In this document: piece after piece, positions 1-31,869 of the stretch
How positions within the stretch are numbered: the first letter of the stretch is position 1
How the letters are laid out: every line of letters starts with the position of its first letter
NCBI GenBank assembly: GCA_963978895.1
Contig: OZ022239.1
Location: forward strand, 12,203,274-12,267,273
Reading direction: 5' to 3'
Origin: Erpobdella octoculata
Lineage: Eukaryota; Annelida; Clitellata; Hirudinida; Erpobdellidae
DNA: 64,000 nucleotides
Program-made: the position numbers and the translations under genes
The notes under the pieces: generated by a model
Told to the model about the DNA's origin: nothing
Seen by the model: only the letters and a program-made list of their open reading frames with translations
Databases searched by the model: none

Positions 1-1375
1 TTTTTATGTTATTAAAACTCAAATTTTAAAATATATTTTTTTAAATCTTCATTATTTTTCTAATTAAGTCACAATAGGCAAAATTAAGATTAACTAAATT
101 AATTGACTTATTGCAAAACTAATTATCATTGTCATAAAGCAAGAGCATATATACACAACTTGAACTATCACCAAGAAGTGACTCAAAAATTGATTAGAAA
201 AAATAGAAACAGAGATTATAAAGAAATACAATATTTAAGCACAAATGTAATATTGAACAACTAGAGATGCCCCACCAAAAATGGCAGATTTTTTAATGTT
301 TCTATGGAGCAGTCGTTTATTAAATAAAGTACTCATTCCTTCTCTACTTTACCATTATTATCAGAAGTTCAATCAAGTCAGGATCTTAATTGCTGTAAAT
401 GTAATTAGACAATTTGCTTGCTCTACCTGTTCAGCAATATCAGAAAATGTTCAATGCTTTGGATCAAGCCTAGTTCAGGCAAATTAAAATCACCACACTT
501 CAATTCATATCATGTATTTGTAGGACAGCATTTATGTCTGAAAATCTGTCATCTTCGCAAGATTTCATAGCACATCAGCAGCAGGATTAAGTTTTTCCTC
601 AACATTCTTCTTGCAATGTTTTTTTTCCAGCAATAAATCCAGTATAATGTTTGATGTAATCAGCCAATGAAAACACTTGTAATACTAATCTTAGGTAAAG
701 ATGTTTTTGTTTTTGATCTTTAGAACTGACAGTGTACAGTTTTGTAATTTAATTTTATTATGCACATACATGTCCTCATTTTATCAACAGCTGATCCTGC
801 CGATTGCCGCATTATGCAGAATTTCTAACATACATACAGAGACAGACATAAGAAATTATATATGTCAATTAAATACTTACTAGATACAGGCACATAATTG
901 CATAGATATTTGGGCAGAAACATGGTTTTAGTATGTGTTTTGGCTTCTATGTGTGCTTTATTTTAACATTTTGTTATATTTTAATTTATTAATTGTAAAG
1001 GAGTTTGGAGATGTTATACAAAAGGGCGATTGAAATTCAAATAAATTAAGCTGAATAGTTTAGTATTTTTCAAATTAGCTTACCACAGTGAAATTAATGC
1101 AAAATTAAAAAAAAAACTAACTTAAAAATGTGGGGACTCTTTGCACAATAGTATCCCGGCCTAATAAACTGTTTACTACACTGCTCCACAGTTGTGGAAC
1201 TAAGGTTTTGGGTCTTAAGGTAGGTCTATTTGCAAAATACTTTAAATGTTCATGTGGTCTTTTTTATTCCTTGGAACAAGAATCGGTTTACATATTGGCA
1301 AAAATATCTCATATAAATTGTTCAAAGTTGTCATTAAATTTTTACAGATATTTTACCATTCTTAATTTTTCAAAG
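1..1375. other. Non-coding DNA before the first supported EHMT exon
   Basis: AT-rich DNA without a supportable exon. It is probably an EHMT intron or 5' flank, because the first EHMT exon seen (1376) starts at a splice acceptor and not at a convincing start codon. The only structured item is a diverged partial copy of that exon near 529-640. The short open frames at 281-487 and 701-883 show no recognisable domain and look like chance. Confidence 0.5.
529..640 (+). repeat. Diverged partial copy of the first EHMT exon
   Basis: This stretch aligns with 1566-1680 inside the EHMT exon. Both contain GCATTTATGTCTGA, then AATCTGTCATCT, then CAGCAGCAGGATT, then CCTCAACATT, in the same order. The copy has an in-frame TAA straight after the CAGCAGCAGGAT block, so it is not an intact alternative exon. 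It reads as an old tandem duplication of part of the exon about 1 kb upstream. Similarity may continue weakly back to about 400, but I cannot align that part with confidence. Confidence 0.75.
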
Positions 1376-22322
<20,947 letters not shown>

Positions 22323-22832
22323 GCCCAAGTCTGAAAACCAACGATCAAAATCACACCCAAGGAGAAAGCCAGGCATTTTCTTTGTAACCTATGAAGATAT
22401 ATTATGTTTGTAGAAAGATTCATAGATATTATAAGTTTGTTAAAGTCCTTGTGCATGAGAGAGACTAAATTGTTGAAGTCAGACAGTATATAAACTGCTA
22501 TTGTAATGAATTTTACACACTTCTGTAATTTTGCAGAGGATTAGTTTTTTTTTTATAGTACTGTGCATGTACAACATACTTCATATTATTCTCTTTTTTT
22601 TAAATATTATTTTATTTAATATTTTTGTATGTGTATTTTTTCTGATAAAAAATTTTTAATCGCCCTGAAATTGCATATGAACATAGATGATCGACTCTTA
22701 TGAATATTTTGTTAATCTATAACGATGTCAGATGTGCTATCCGCTTTACTGTGTTGATTTATTTGATTTGTTAATTTTTAACTTATATTAGCATTCTTGT
22801 TTCTTGGTGTTAACTTTTTTTATATGTTGAAA

Positions 22833-22838
22833 AATAAA
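22833..22838 (+). promoter_or_regulatory. Poly(A) signal candidate for EHMT
   Basis: AATAAA on + about 510 nt after the EHMT stop, followed by a T-rich stretch. It is the best canonical signal before the convergent gene. Confidence 0.5.
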
Positions 22839-22958
22839 TTTTTTACCACATTCTGTAGAAATTGTATTCGATAAGTTTGTTGTTTGAAATGTCTTCATCC
22901 GCTCAATATTCATTATTCGTTCAATCTTTCACTATTCATAAAGAGCTAAACATTAGCA

Positions 22959-22964
22959 TTTATT
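22959..22964 (-). promoter_or_regulatory. Poly(A) signal candidate for GSTZ1
   Basis: TTTATT on +, so AATAAA on -, about 160 nt downstream of the GSTZ1 stop. Together with the + signal at 22833 it marks a compact convergent terminator zone between EHMT and GSTZ1. Confidence 0.5.
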
Positions 22965-23121
22965 GAATTTTAATTTTGGCTAAAAATTAAATGTTAAGAC
23001 AGATCCAAGCAGGCAAGAATATTTGAGATCAAAGACAAATACACTTTTTAAGACTCTTTTGATTTTGTTCATCAAACTACAATTCTTGTCAGCTTAAATA
23101 AAAGCATCAAATGGTATATTG

Positions 23122-25045
23122 TCAGGAACTTCTTGGGAAATCTGGCTGAAGAGATGGGTGGGCTTTGATGAAGAAATCAAGTTTGTTGCATTCCTCCTCT
23201 ATCTGGAGAATTCTCGGAAACTGCGTCAGATCGATATCATTTCTGGTTATGATAAAAAAAAAATTTATATTATGTCCTGATAAAAGTATAAGAATGGTAA
23301 ATGTGTCGTCACAGTAAAAAATATGTTTGCTCTTATGCGACTAGTCGAGTTTTGATATGAATATTTTTTAAAAATTATAAAAACAGCCAAAAATTGTAAA
23401 GCAGTGTCACAATAAGCTGAATGGTTGAAAGATAAACAGAGAGATAAGTTCATAACATAGGCTGTAAACACATACTTTCTGGCATTGAAGAGTTGTGGAA
23501 CCAAACATATGTCTGCAAGTGAAACTTCATCACCAACACTAAACTTTCCTGATGTTTTGCTTAAAGTTTTTTCAAAAGCTTGAAAAAAAATTTCGTTACG
23601 AAATTTCAATTATAAATTATTGAATGAAAGTTGAACCTATTGATAACAATACATGCACGAAAAGATTATCAAAATGATGGCTAATTAATTGAATAAATCA
23701 CATCTCAATGAGAGTGATCATTTTATTTGTAAATGTTAATTATAACAAGATAGTTTACAATTTCAATATCGAATAAGATGGTCAGTCACCATCAGTAATG
23801 AGACATTGTGAAGGAAAAACATACAGAAGCCTGTGGGGAGAAGTCCTTCAAAAAAGAAGATGCTGGATTGACCATGCTCTCTGGATAAAGTTTGGCAGCA
23901 TCACCAGACAAGCACTCACATGTAACCCTCAGGGCATAACAAAAGAGGTCACCACATAACAAAAGAGGTCACCACATAACAAAAGAGGTCACCACAAAAC
24001 ACTTGGTGACGAGATATGGAGTTCGGAAGAATAAGATTGTCAGAGAGACAACTAAAGAGGTTGCCACAGAACCAAAGCTGTTGTAATTTTTTGACGGCCT
24101 CTGTCCCAAACAGGACAGCATTAAGAGCAGCAAGAAAGAGTTTAACAATAATTCTAACCTGCCAAACCCTTAATGATCCAGTACTTTGACCAATTTGTTT
24201 TATCATCAGCATTTCCGGTCATATCTTCCAACTTTTTCAGCACAGACAAGTTCTGTAAGGGTTGTACTCCTGAGTTAATGATCTCTGCCAGCTGTCTGGC
24301 CTGTGCAAGTGAGGAAGAAAAGAATTGATCAAAGGGTTATAATTCCATTTAATACTTTAAAATAGTTACCTGAAATCTCTTAATAGGATCTTTAGGCAGA
24401 ACTGGATTATGAAGTCTTGTTTCTTCTAAGTATTCTATTATTGGTAGCTATAAATCATGTTTTAAATGATTTATGTGGTAATTTGTAAAAAAAACTATTG
24501 ATAATTATGTTTTCCTATTTTATTTGACTAATAGCCATTTTTAATAACTTGTCATTTGTGATGCCATAAAAAATGTCTAACTGATTGAGTCAGAATAACT
24601 CCATCAATGACTAAGGTTGGGACTTGTCCAATAGCATTCAGTTCCAGGTAACTTGTCTGCAGCTATAACAACAATTTTGTAATCAATTATAAAAATAGGT
24701 ACCTATATTTAAAAAAAATCAATGTAATTTAAATTTAAACTGTAGAATAAATTAACCTGTTCACCACCATCTTTCAAAAGATTAACACCTTTATATTCAT
24801 ATTCTATGTTCTTCAATGCCAACACTGCAAAAAGCAAACTATTTTTTTGCAGCACGTAAAGCATAAATAAAATAAAATAAACATTTTTTACCCGTACGCA
24901 CTCTCCATGATGCCGAACTTCTGAAGTAGGAGTACAAAATAGGCTGAAAATAATGTAGATTTTAGAAGAGACAAGATCACAAACACAGTTCCACAATTCT
25001 GTGAAATGTTTTAATAACCAAAATTTTGTAGCACAAATCGGCCAT
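23122..25045 (-). CDS. GSTZ1: Glutathione S-transferase zeta / maleylacetoacetate isomerase
   Basis: Cytosolic enzyme converting maleylacetoacetate to fumarylacetoacetate in tyrosine catabolism, glutathione-dependent. Exons on -: 25019-25045 (tentative start, MADLCYKIL), 24892-24943, 24757-24824, 24582-24656, 24370-24447, 24159-24300, 23476-23578, 23122-23242. All phases agree; 666 nt, 221 residues, against 216 in human. Recognisable pieces in order: PILYSYFRSSASWRVR (active-site loop), INSGVQPLQNLSVLKK, GQVPTLVIDG (conserved Pro of the thioredoxin fold), IIEYLEETR, VGDEVSLADICLVPQL, DLTQFPRIL and the C-terminal PSLQPDFPRSS. The usual SSCSW motif reads SSASW, so the active-site Cys is Ala while both Ser remain. 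The gene converges with EHMT. The first exon rests only on phase and length; an alternative start further upstream is possible. Confidence 0.93.
23830..24015 (+). pseudogene. LINE RT C-terminal remnant in a GSTZ1 intron with 20-bp triplication
   Basis: The + reading RRCWIDHALWIKFGSITRQA then LTCNPQG matches the extreme C-terminal pattern of a common non-LTR RT (RWIGH-L, SITRQALTWNPQG). It is followed by three tandem copies of CATAACAAAAGAGGTCACCA (23945-24000). Confidence 0.7.
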
Positions 25046-25409
25046 CTTATGCACAATTACGTCAATAACCCACTTTATCTTTTTATTTTACACCGCACAG
25101 AGCTGGCTTAACATAACAATAGCAAAGCGAGCGCCTTATCACTTCGGCATAATGAAATGTTTTTGATTTATATTGTTTAATCGTATTGAATTCATTTGTC
25201 AATAGTTTGTATCTCAGTCACATTCCAACATACCCTTGACATTCTGAGCTAAGCAAACCATCCAGCAAGTATGACAAGTTTCAGAGGTACCTAACGCGAC
25301 TACACTTTGTAATTCGACCTTTGACCCCTACAGTCTAATAATTCTACTAAAGCTGAAGGTAAGCTTGCGTTTTATTCGGATCGAATTCCACTTGACAGAC
25401 GCATGCAGC

Positions 25410-25450
25410 GGCGGATCCATGGGGCCCGGGCCCCCTTTAGAAATTTTAAC
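25410..25450 (+). mobile_element. Isolated hAT-type terminus
   Basis: GCAGCGGCGGATCCATGGGG followed by CCCGGGCCCCC resembles hAT terminal repeats of the CAGNGGCGGATCC type. I did not find the matching opposite end within the next few kilobases, so the element's extent is unknown; it may include the unidentified frame at 26243-27175. Confidence 0.4.
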
Positions 25451-26242
25451 AAAAATTTGAACTTTAATTTTTTACTTAGCTTGCAACTTCATTCTCCTTG
25501 TCTGTAGTCCGAGGCTTTATTTTCACTAAATGCAGGTTTAATATGGGTGTGAAGCAATCATCAGGTATAAACGGTTTTATTCAATAATATGCTTCAACAA
25601 CTACCTAAACTTGGCTGGCTTCAAGAGCTGTGATAATCTGGCAATCAGGAATATGTTCATATGTATGAACGAATTTTTTAATTATATTCTTTCCTCTCCA
25701 AAAAGGCATGTAAAAAAGGTTAAACTGACTAATAGCCACGAGGCAGTTTTACGGGTTCTTAGTCTCTGCAAATAGTTGTAAAAACTGCCAAAACGATAAT
25801 TTCCAGCAGGTTTCTGTAAGATTTTTGAAGGCAAAAGAGATATTGCGGATAAAAAATTATATTGAGTTTTCATCAGTACATAAGAAATTAATAGAAATCG
25901 GCAAAAACAAACAACTCAAAGGATTTGAAAAAAAAGAAAAAATACAATGTCAATGCTTTTGCGGGTGGTCCAGTAAAGTAATGTACAGAAAAAATATTTT
26001 CATTTCATAATAAAAGCAACTACCCAAAACTATTCTTGTAGCCATGAAAATATATGAGAAATGAAGGATCAGCGGTTCATCCTTCCGTATACAAATAGCG
26101 AAGAGCTACTTCCACCTGTTCGTAGCTGTAACAAACAAAACATGCGTGTGCATTAACTTGCTGCAAAAATCTATCTCTAAGTTAGCCCGCAACCTCTTTA
26201 TCAAATCTTTTAAAAAGATCATCACGGTCATTTTTATCATCG

Positions 26243-27175
26243 TCATTCTCTGAGTATTTCAGCTCTTGCTTTCACGAGGACATCGGCAGAGTGAATAGAT
26301 TGCAAATTACCCTGCAACACAATGTCCTCGTTACTGGCTATAATTTCCTCATCTTTCACAATTGAGGGAGGCTTATGTAATAAGCGTTTTTGGAGATTTT
26401 GCCTAAACAACCCGTTTAGTGGACGGGTCCGCTTTTCCCCCTGGTTCACAATTTCTAACTTATTAACTTTTATTGAACAAGAAAACTGAAATTTTTCTTG
26501 TTCAATAACAACCCTAAACATTCTACAATTTTTAAATTTGCAATAACATAAAACAAGGACGCTTTTATTTTTGGTTCTAAAAGATTTTCTTTTAATTAAA
26601 ACAACGCACGGATTTAATAAAGGTTGAATTAAAGTTATAAAATGATAATTAAGCTCCTTATTTTTCAAAACCAAAATATTGAAATTGTTCACATCCAAAG
26701 TTTTTGAAACAAAAGTATACCTACGTGCAATCGTTAAAATTTTTGTTCTTAGTTTTGGCGATGAACCATCCAAAATCACTCTAACCGCATCTTCGCATCC
26801 CAAATTAACTACTTCACTAACCTTTGTATCTTGTTCTGGTGATGCTCCACCAAAAATAAGCCCGCTGTTGAAGCTTTCTTTTGACTCGACATTTCTTTGA
26901 GTTTGAAGCTGGTGTCGAGTTCTAATTCCTTCTTTATCTCTTCTCCAGATGTCCAATAGCTTTTTCCGGTTTTTCTCAACATTGAGAAGTCCTAGAGTAA
27001 GACAGGCTCGACCCATAACGCTTTCGGGTGACCGGTACCGGAGAAACACTTCTTCTGGTAAACAATTTGCCACCAGAAACTGAAGGAAAACCTCAACGTC
27101 AACGCAATTCCTCATTTTCAACGTATTTAAGACACCAAACCAGCAAGAGTAGGACTGAACAGTCATGAAACACAA
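26243..27175 (-). CDS. Unidentified 310-codon open reading frame
   Basis: A long open frame in otherwise stop-rich DNA, without introns. I do not recognise the family. Visible features: a pattern CYCKFKNCRMFRVVI that could be a small zinc-binding motif; a basic segment KRTRPLNGLFRQNLQKRL; then KPPSIVKDEEIIASNED and a C-terminal VLVKARAEILRE. The frame ends at a TGA; the alternative frame stays open and acidic (KYSENDDDKNDRDD) beyond it, suggesting a one-base disruption. An intronless frame in a repeat-rich gap between genes is most likely a transposon-encoded accessory protein or relic; that is inference. Confidence 0.4.
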   Translation of the reverse strand: MCFMTVQSYSCWFGVLNTLKMRNCVDVEVFLQFLVANCLPEEVFLRYRSPESVMGRACLTLGLLNVEKNRKKLLDIWRRDKEGIRTRHQLQTQRNVESKESFNSGLIFGGASPEQDTKVSEVVNLGCEDAVRVILDGSSPKLRTKILTIARRYTFVSKTLDVNNFNILVLKNKELNYHFITLIQPLLNPCVVLIKRKSFRTKNKSVLVLCYCKFKNCRMFRVVIEQEKFQFSCSIKVNKLEIVNQGEKRTRPLNGLFRQNLQKRLLHKPPSIVKDEEIIASNEDIVLQGNLQSIHSADVLVKARAEILRE

Positions 27176-28160
27176 CTATATATATTGAACCCATAGCTTA
27201 TGATAATATAATTGGTTGCCTTGCCACTGACCATTACATTATTTGCCTTTTTTTCTTCCAGCAACTGAGTTACGTGAACGAAAGCCCCAATATATATCTT
27301 CAAACGTATTATAATTTAAGACAAAGCAGCGCATCTACTGTCTACTTAACTAAAAAATTTATAATAAAATGAACTTATTATTACGTCATAAAGACACTGA
27401 TTTTCTTTGAAAAAAACTGATCAATTAAAGCACAACGGATTTAGTCGAACAGGTAATGTCTAAAAATACTATGGTATAAAGACATTAAACTATTATAAAA
27501 AAAAAGTCGAACAGTTTTTACTGAATCACTCCGTTAATTTTTTTTAGATATTTTGATGAGACTTAGACAGATTGATTAGTTTTTGAAATATCTATTAAAA
27601 TATGTAAATTTTATTAAGATTCATCAACTTTGAATTTTCTATATAAAATGCGTGAAGAGTTAGCAACGGATTTTGAGTAGCCTATAGCGTAAATAGTACC
27701 TACTAAATAACTAAATAAAGACCGCGACCGATTTAATCGCATGAGTTTTTACCATATAACTCCGTTAATAATTGATGCATTTAGTTGAAAAAAGTACAGA
27801 TCATTTTGTTTTTTAATTTTCTATTCAAATATATTAAAAAAAAATAAAATGCATCAACTTTTAAATTTCCCTATATAATTCAGGCAAAGTTAGCTACCGT
27901 TGCTAACTTCAGCGACGTATGAAACGTCAGACTTTTGTGGTCCATCCCAATCAATGAAATGTAATACACGTGTTTTGTCTTATGCAATATATTTAAACGT
28001 CTTAATAATTAGAAATTGTTAAGAATATTGTTTTATAATAGTATTTTTTATTTATTGAGCCTAAAGGTAATGTTTTTAATATATTTCTTAAAGAAATATT
28101 GCTTTGTTCATGAAATCAATGAAATGTAATATACGTGTTTCAGCAGAAATTTTTAAGAAA
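27176..28160. other. AT-rich DNA with two diverged copies of a short repeat
   Basis: No gene seen. Two related blocks occur: ACTGAATCACTCCGTTAATT ... ATTCATCAACTTTGAATTTT (27520-27650) and TACCATATAACTCCGTTAAT ... ATGCATCAACTTTTAAATTT (27755-27885). ACTTTTGTGGTCCAT near 27932 recurs as ACTTTTGTGGTCCAG at 35876, linking this area to the 35.7-36.5 kb repeat. Confidence 0.5.
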
Positions 28161-28233
28161 TGACTATATGTTTTGCTGCTGATTGCAATCATCAAAAATT
28201 ACGGGAACAATGCTGATTTTTTCGCTTCCCAAC

Positions 28234-29780
28234 CAGTGGCGTAGCGAGGGGGGCAGGGGGGGACAGTTGTCCCCGGGCGCAGGGCTGGAGGGGGCGCAAT
28301 ATCAGTGACCAAATTTTTTAAATAATTAAAAAAAAAATTTAAATTTGTTGAGGATCTTTTCAAAAGTTATCTGGAGTTCAGCAAAGAATTTGCACAAAAA
28401 ATAACAAGGCACTGTTTGTGAATTGTGACAATCACAGTTTAAACTTGTCAGGGGTGCATGCTGCAAGTCAAGATCCAATTGTAGTTACTTTGTTTGGCAG
28501 CATTGAAAAAATTTATCAATTCTTTTCAAGATCAACCCGTCGATGGGAAAAACTTAAAGAAGCAGTTACCATCACAGTCAAGCGTGAATCAGAAACACGA
28601 TGGAGTGCTAGAGCAGAATGTGTTAAATCAATCCATGATGGACTTGATAATATAGTTAGTCTACTGGAAAAAATGTCTGAAGATACAACTGAAACACAAG
28701 AAACTAGAGGCGATGCTGTAATTCTGTTACAAAATATTCTGAGTTTCAACTTCTTAGTTTTCCTTCCTTTCTGGCATGACATACTCAAAAAAAATCGACC
28801 GTGTTCAGAGAAGACTTCAATATCCAACAATGAATTTTCACGAAGCGTCTTTGGATATTGAATCTCTGCACATGGATATTACAAGAATCTGTGAAGACAT
28901 ATGCCATGATTCAGTGCTAAAAGCAAAGGAAAGATGTGAGCTATGGGGTGTTGCTGTAGAAAGTAGAATCAGGCGACGGAGAAGGATGCCTGGAGAACTT
29001 GCCCGAGATGCAGGACTTTCGGCAGAAGAAGAAATTGTTCGGATCATGAAGAGCATTTTAGATCGACTTCAACAGGAGATGACAGCAAGGTTTACTCGTC
29101 TCAAAGATCTGAACTTCAAATTCGGATTCTTACTTGATGTAGACAAACGTTTGAATGACAAAGATCTTGACAGTCTCCGTCATCATTGTATTGAATTTGG
29201 AAATTTTTATGACTCGGATGTTGAAGGAATTGAGTTATTAAATGAAGTATGTGACTGCAGAATGCTCCTTGAGACCCGCCAGGATACTGCACCAAAGACT
29301 CCTACAGAACTCTTGTCGTTCATTGTTAGTTACGGAGAAGATGTTTTTCTAAATTTGCATGTTGCTCTACAAATCCTTCTTACCATAGCTGTCTCGATTG
29401 CCAGCTGTGAGCGATCCTTCAGTAAATTAAAAATAATTCTTTCCTACTTTCGAGCATCCATGGGACAAGATAGACTTAGCGATCTGGCCCTAATGAGTGT
29501 GGAGAGGGAAGTTCTTGAACAGATTGATTTTGATGATATAATTAACCAGTTTGCTGCAGTAAAAGCAAGAAAAATAAATTTTGTTTAAAACTCAGCTCAA
29601 TATGCATATAGAAATTTAAATACACTGAAATGCATGTATATAGGCGCCAGAGACTGTAGTCTACATGCAAATACTGAGTACGACAGTTATTATATTTTAT
29701 GTAGTTCGACAGATTTTATGTAGGGGGGCGCAGATTTTGTGTTTTGTCCCCGGGCGCAGAAGACCCTAGCTACGCCACTG
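28234..29780 (+). mobile_element. hAT transposon with perfect 8-bp target duplication
   Basis: Left end CAGTGGCGTAGCGAGGG; right end, on -, CAGTGGCGTAGCTAGGG; both then reach a TGTCCCCGGGCGCAG block. The flanking direct repeat TTCCCAAC (28226-28233 and 29781-29788) is perfect and 8 bp long. Removing the element and one target copy restores the THAP reading frame across the site. Length 1547 bp. It carries the C-terminal part of a transposase in two frames, so it is not autonomous. Confidence 0.96.
28418..29588 (+). pseudogene. hAT transposase, C-terminal part, one frameshift
   Basis: First frame 28418-28861 (NCDNHSLNLSGVHAASQDP, SETRWSARAECV) and second frame 28776-29588 (RRRRMPGELARD, TIAVSIASCERSFSKLKII, DRLSDLALMSVEREVLEQID). 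This matches the second half of the DDE region and the dimerisation domain of the ZMYM/TTF-type hAT proteins. The frame break is near the A-run at 28788-28796. The N-terminal zinc finger and first catalytic residues are absent, so the protein cannot act alone. Confidence 0.9.
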
Positions 29781-30502
29781 TTCCCAACTGAAGAGAAAGA
29801 CTTTTTTATATGGGGAAAGATGAGCCGGTAAGTAGGTAAAGTAAATAGGTTTTTGTCTTTATAAATACTTTATATTATTCATATTCATAATAATGATGGC
29901 GTCTTGAAACATACATATAACGAAACAATATAAAAGAAGACTAGTAGAGTTGCATTTAACTTACCCATTATGAACATTTTTAATCATAAGTTTAAAAAAA
30001 CTTACTAATTTACAACCGGAGTGACAGAAAAGCTAAACAAGAGGACAGGTTTTGTAGTTGCTATTTCAAAGATGGACTTAAAAGCAATGGGCCTACATTG
30101 ATTCAATAAAATAGGAAAAATATTCATCTTTGAAGATCCAGAGAAGAAAAATGTAACTAACTACATGAATCCGCACAGGGCAATTGCATATGTTTTTGAT
30201 TTTTTAAGTTACTAGCAGATTTAGTGATTTTTGACATAATGTTAATAAAAGCTGTTAAAATATTGTGTATAATATATTTAAAATTAATTTGTAAATTATA
30301 ACAGGAGGGAAAGTGCAGAAGTACCATCACAAAATGCTGAAGCTGCAGAAGTTTAAACATCAACAAATTGATTAAATCAAAAAATTTATTGCACATGCCA
30401 TTTGAATATTCAATATTTGTTTTTATATTATTGCATTTCAATTGTTTTTTCATAATAAATAAAAATAAAATTTTGTTTTACATTTATTTTTTTTATAAAA
30501 AT

Positions 30503-31146
30503 TTATGAACAACCACCAGCCATGAACACCATACGAAATGTTTGTTGATGGTTTTCACGCAACAGATGTATATTATCACTCCAATCAGCATCCTTTGCAA
30601 TACTAACAATGACCATTTCTAGTGCAGTCCAGACAACTAAGTCACACACACTTTTGTTGGTTAAATATAAATTTCCCTGTATCTGATGATAATGTTGATG
30701 ACCAATCTCTGACTTCAAATATTATACTACCAGATGCATCTTTCATCAGCAAGCATAAATGAGGACAACTCTAACGATGATGTGACTGCGACTGCTGTCT
30801 CCTGTAGAGTGTATAGGCCATAGGGACATTTAACCTCTGTGATAACATCATCATCAATAGTTCTATCTGGTGAAACTCTGACACAACCCATAATGTCAAG
30901 CCAGATACCACTGGCCTGCACCTCACAGTTTTTCGCAAGCATGTATTGAGCCACTGCAACTGGTTCATTTGTGATACCCCACTGTATAGCTCTCATGCCT
31001 GACAAATCATACTGTCCCAACAATCGCTTCAGCCTGTAGCCCCTTGATTTTATTTCGTGTCGAATAACTGCCCCAAAATTACTTGCAGTTATCCGACCTT
31101 TTCTTGAGGAACCCCAAGCAGGATTGTCTTGCTGATTTAATAACAT
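30503..31146 (-). pseudogene. YqaJ-type (lambda exonuclease-like) nuclease domain relic
   Basis: On -: RKGRITASNFGAVI, IQWGITNEPVAVAQY, VSPDRTIDDDVITEVKCPYG, then in a shifted frame GHQHYHQIQGNLYLT, CDLVVWT, IAKDADWS. The SPD ... E-V-K-C-P-Y catalytic pattern and the HYHQIQGNL segment are hallmarks of YqaJ recombinase/exonuclease domains, which are common in multicopy invertebrate proteins. A frameshift and stop around 30720 separate the two halves. It faces the THAP relic (convergent). Confidence 0.85.
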
Positions 31147-31299
31147 TATTCTATTATTATTGTCTATTGCCGGTCATTATAATTAGCGAAATATTGAACG
31201 TTCGTTATAGACTTTTTTAATTTCTTGTTTTTTGTTTATGATTTCCTGTGTTCTGCCAGGTTTTTTCTTAAAACACGAATAAATAAATAAAATAAAAAT

Positions 31300-31425
31300 G
31301 ATTTGGCTGCTGAAAAATCGCTTTATTAAGTTACTTCAACTTGAAAAAAATTGCTATAGGTTATATAAATTAAATGTCAGAGATAAAGCCAGTTCATGCC
31401 ATATCGGCATTAGTCGCATCGAAAG
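31300..31425 (+). repeat. Short dispersed repeat, also at 35745-35845
   Basis: GCTATAGGTTATATAAATTA, AGATAAAGCCAGTTCATGCC then ATATCGGCATTAG aligns with GCTATAGCCTAATATAAATT, AGATAAAGCCATTTAAAGCC then GTATCGGCACT at 35760-35828, in the same orientation. Confidence 0.75.
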
Positions 31426-31869
31426 AATCTGCAAAGAGCAACTATAAAGATGATTTGAATGCCGAAAATTTTTCCCATCGCCTAATTAAGTTAATGTCAA
31501 CTTGAACAAGTAAAGGAAAAAACGGGGTTTTTAACACAAACTTTGATTTCAAATACACTTCATGTGTGTATGTATACAAAAGATGTTCAAATTACGTTTT
31601 TTTTATTAATTGAATCATGTATTGTCATCCAACATAAAGATTTATTTATTTATTTCTCCAACAGAAGGACACGTAGGCCACTAACACAGTTCGGACAACA
31701 TAAAGCGTTCGTTCGAACAGAATTCAAAGCAAAAATATAAGAAGAATAGTAACTCAAACAAATACGCAAAATAAACATATATGTCATCGGGTATTTAAAT
31801 CGGCAAAAATATAAGAAGAATAGTAACTCAAACTAATTACGCAAAATAAGCATATAAGTCATCGGGTAT

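Larger units (their letters stand above)
28161..30130 (+). pseudogene. THAP zinc-finger domain gene relic, split by a hAT insertion
   Basis: Before the insertion: MTICFAADCNHQKLREQC, a stop, FFRFP; after it the frame resumes TEEKDFFIWGKMSR to a donor (GTAAGTAG at 29829). An exon near 30011 continues DRKAKQEDRFCSCYFKDG then LKSNGPT. C-x4-C, RFP, W and CSxxF-DG fit a THAP C2CH finger, though the His of CSxHF is Tyr. An in-frame TGA, the 1.5-kb transposon and later stops make it non-functional. THAP domains occur in host genes and in transposases; which this was cannot be told here. Confidence 0.7.

Noticed and set aside
27520..31420. Terminal inverted repeats for a THAP/YqaJ element
   Set aside because: Looked for matching inverted ends on both sides and found only short direct similarities shared with other repeats; borders cannot be given.
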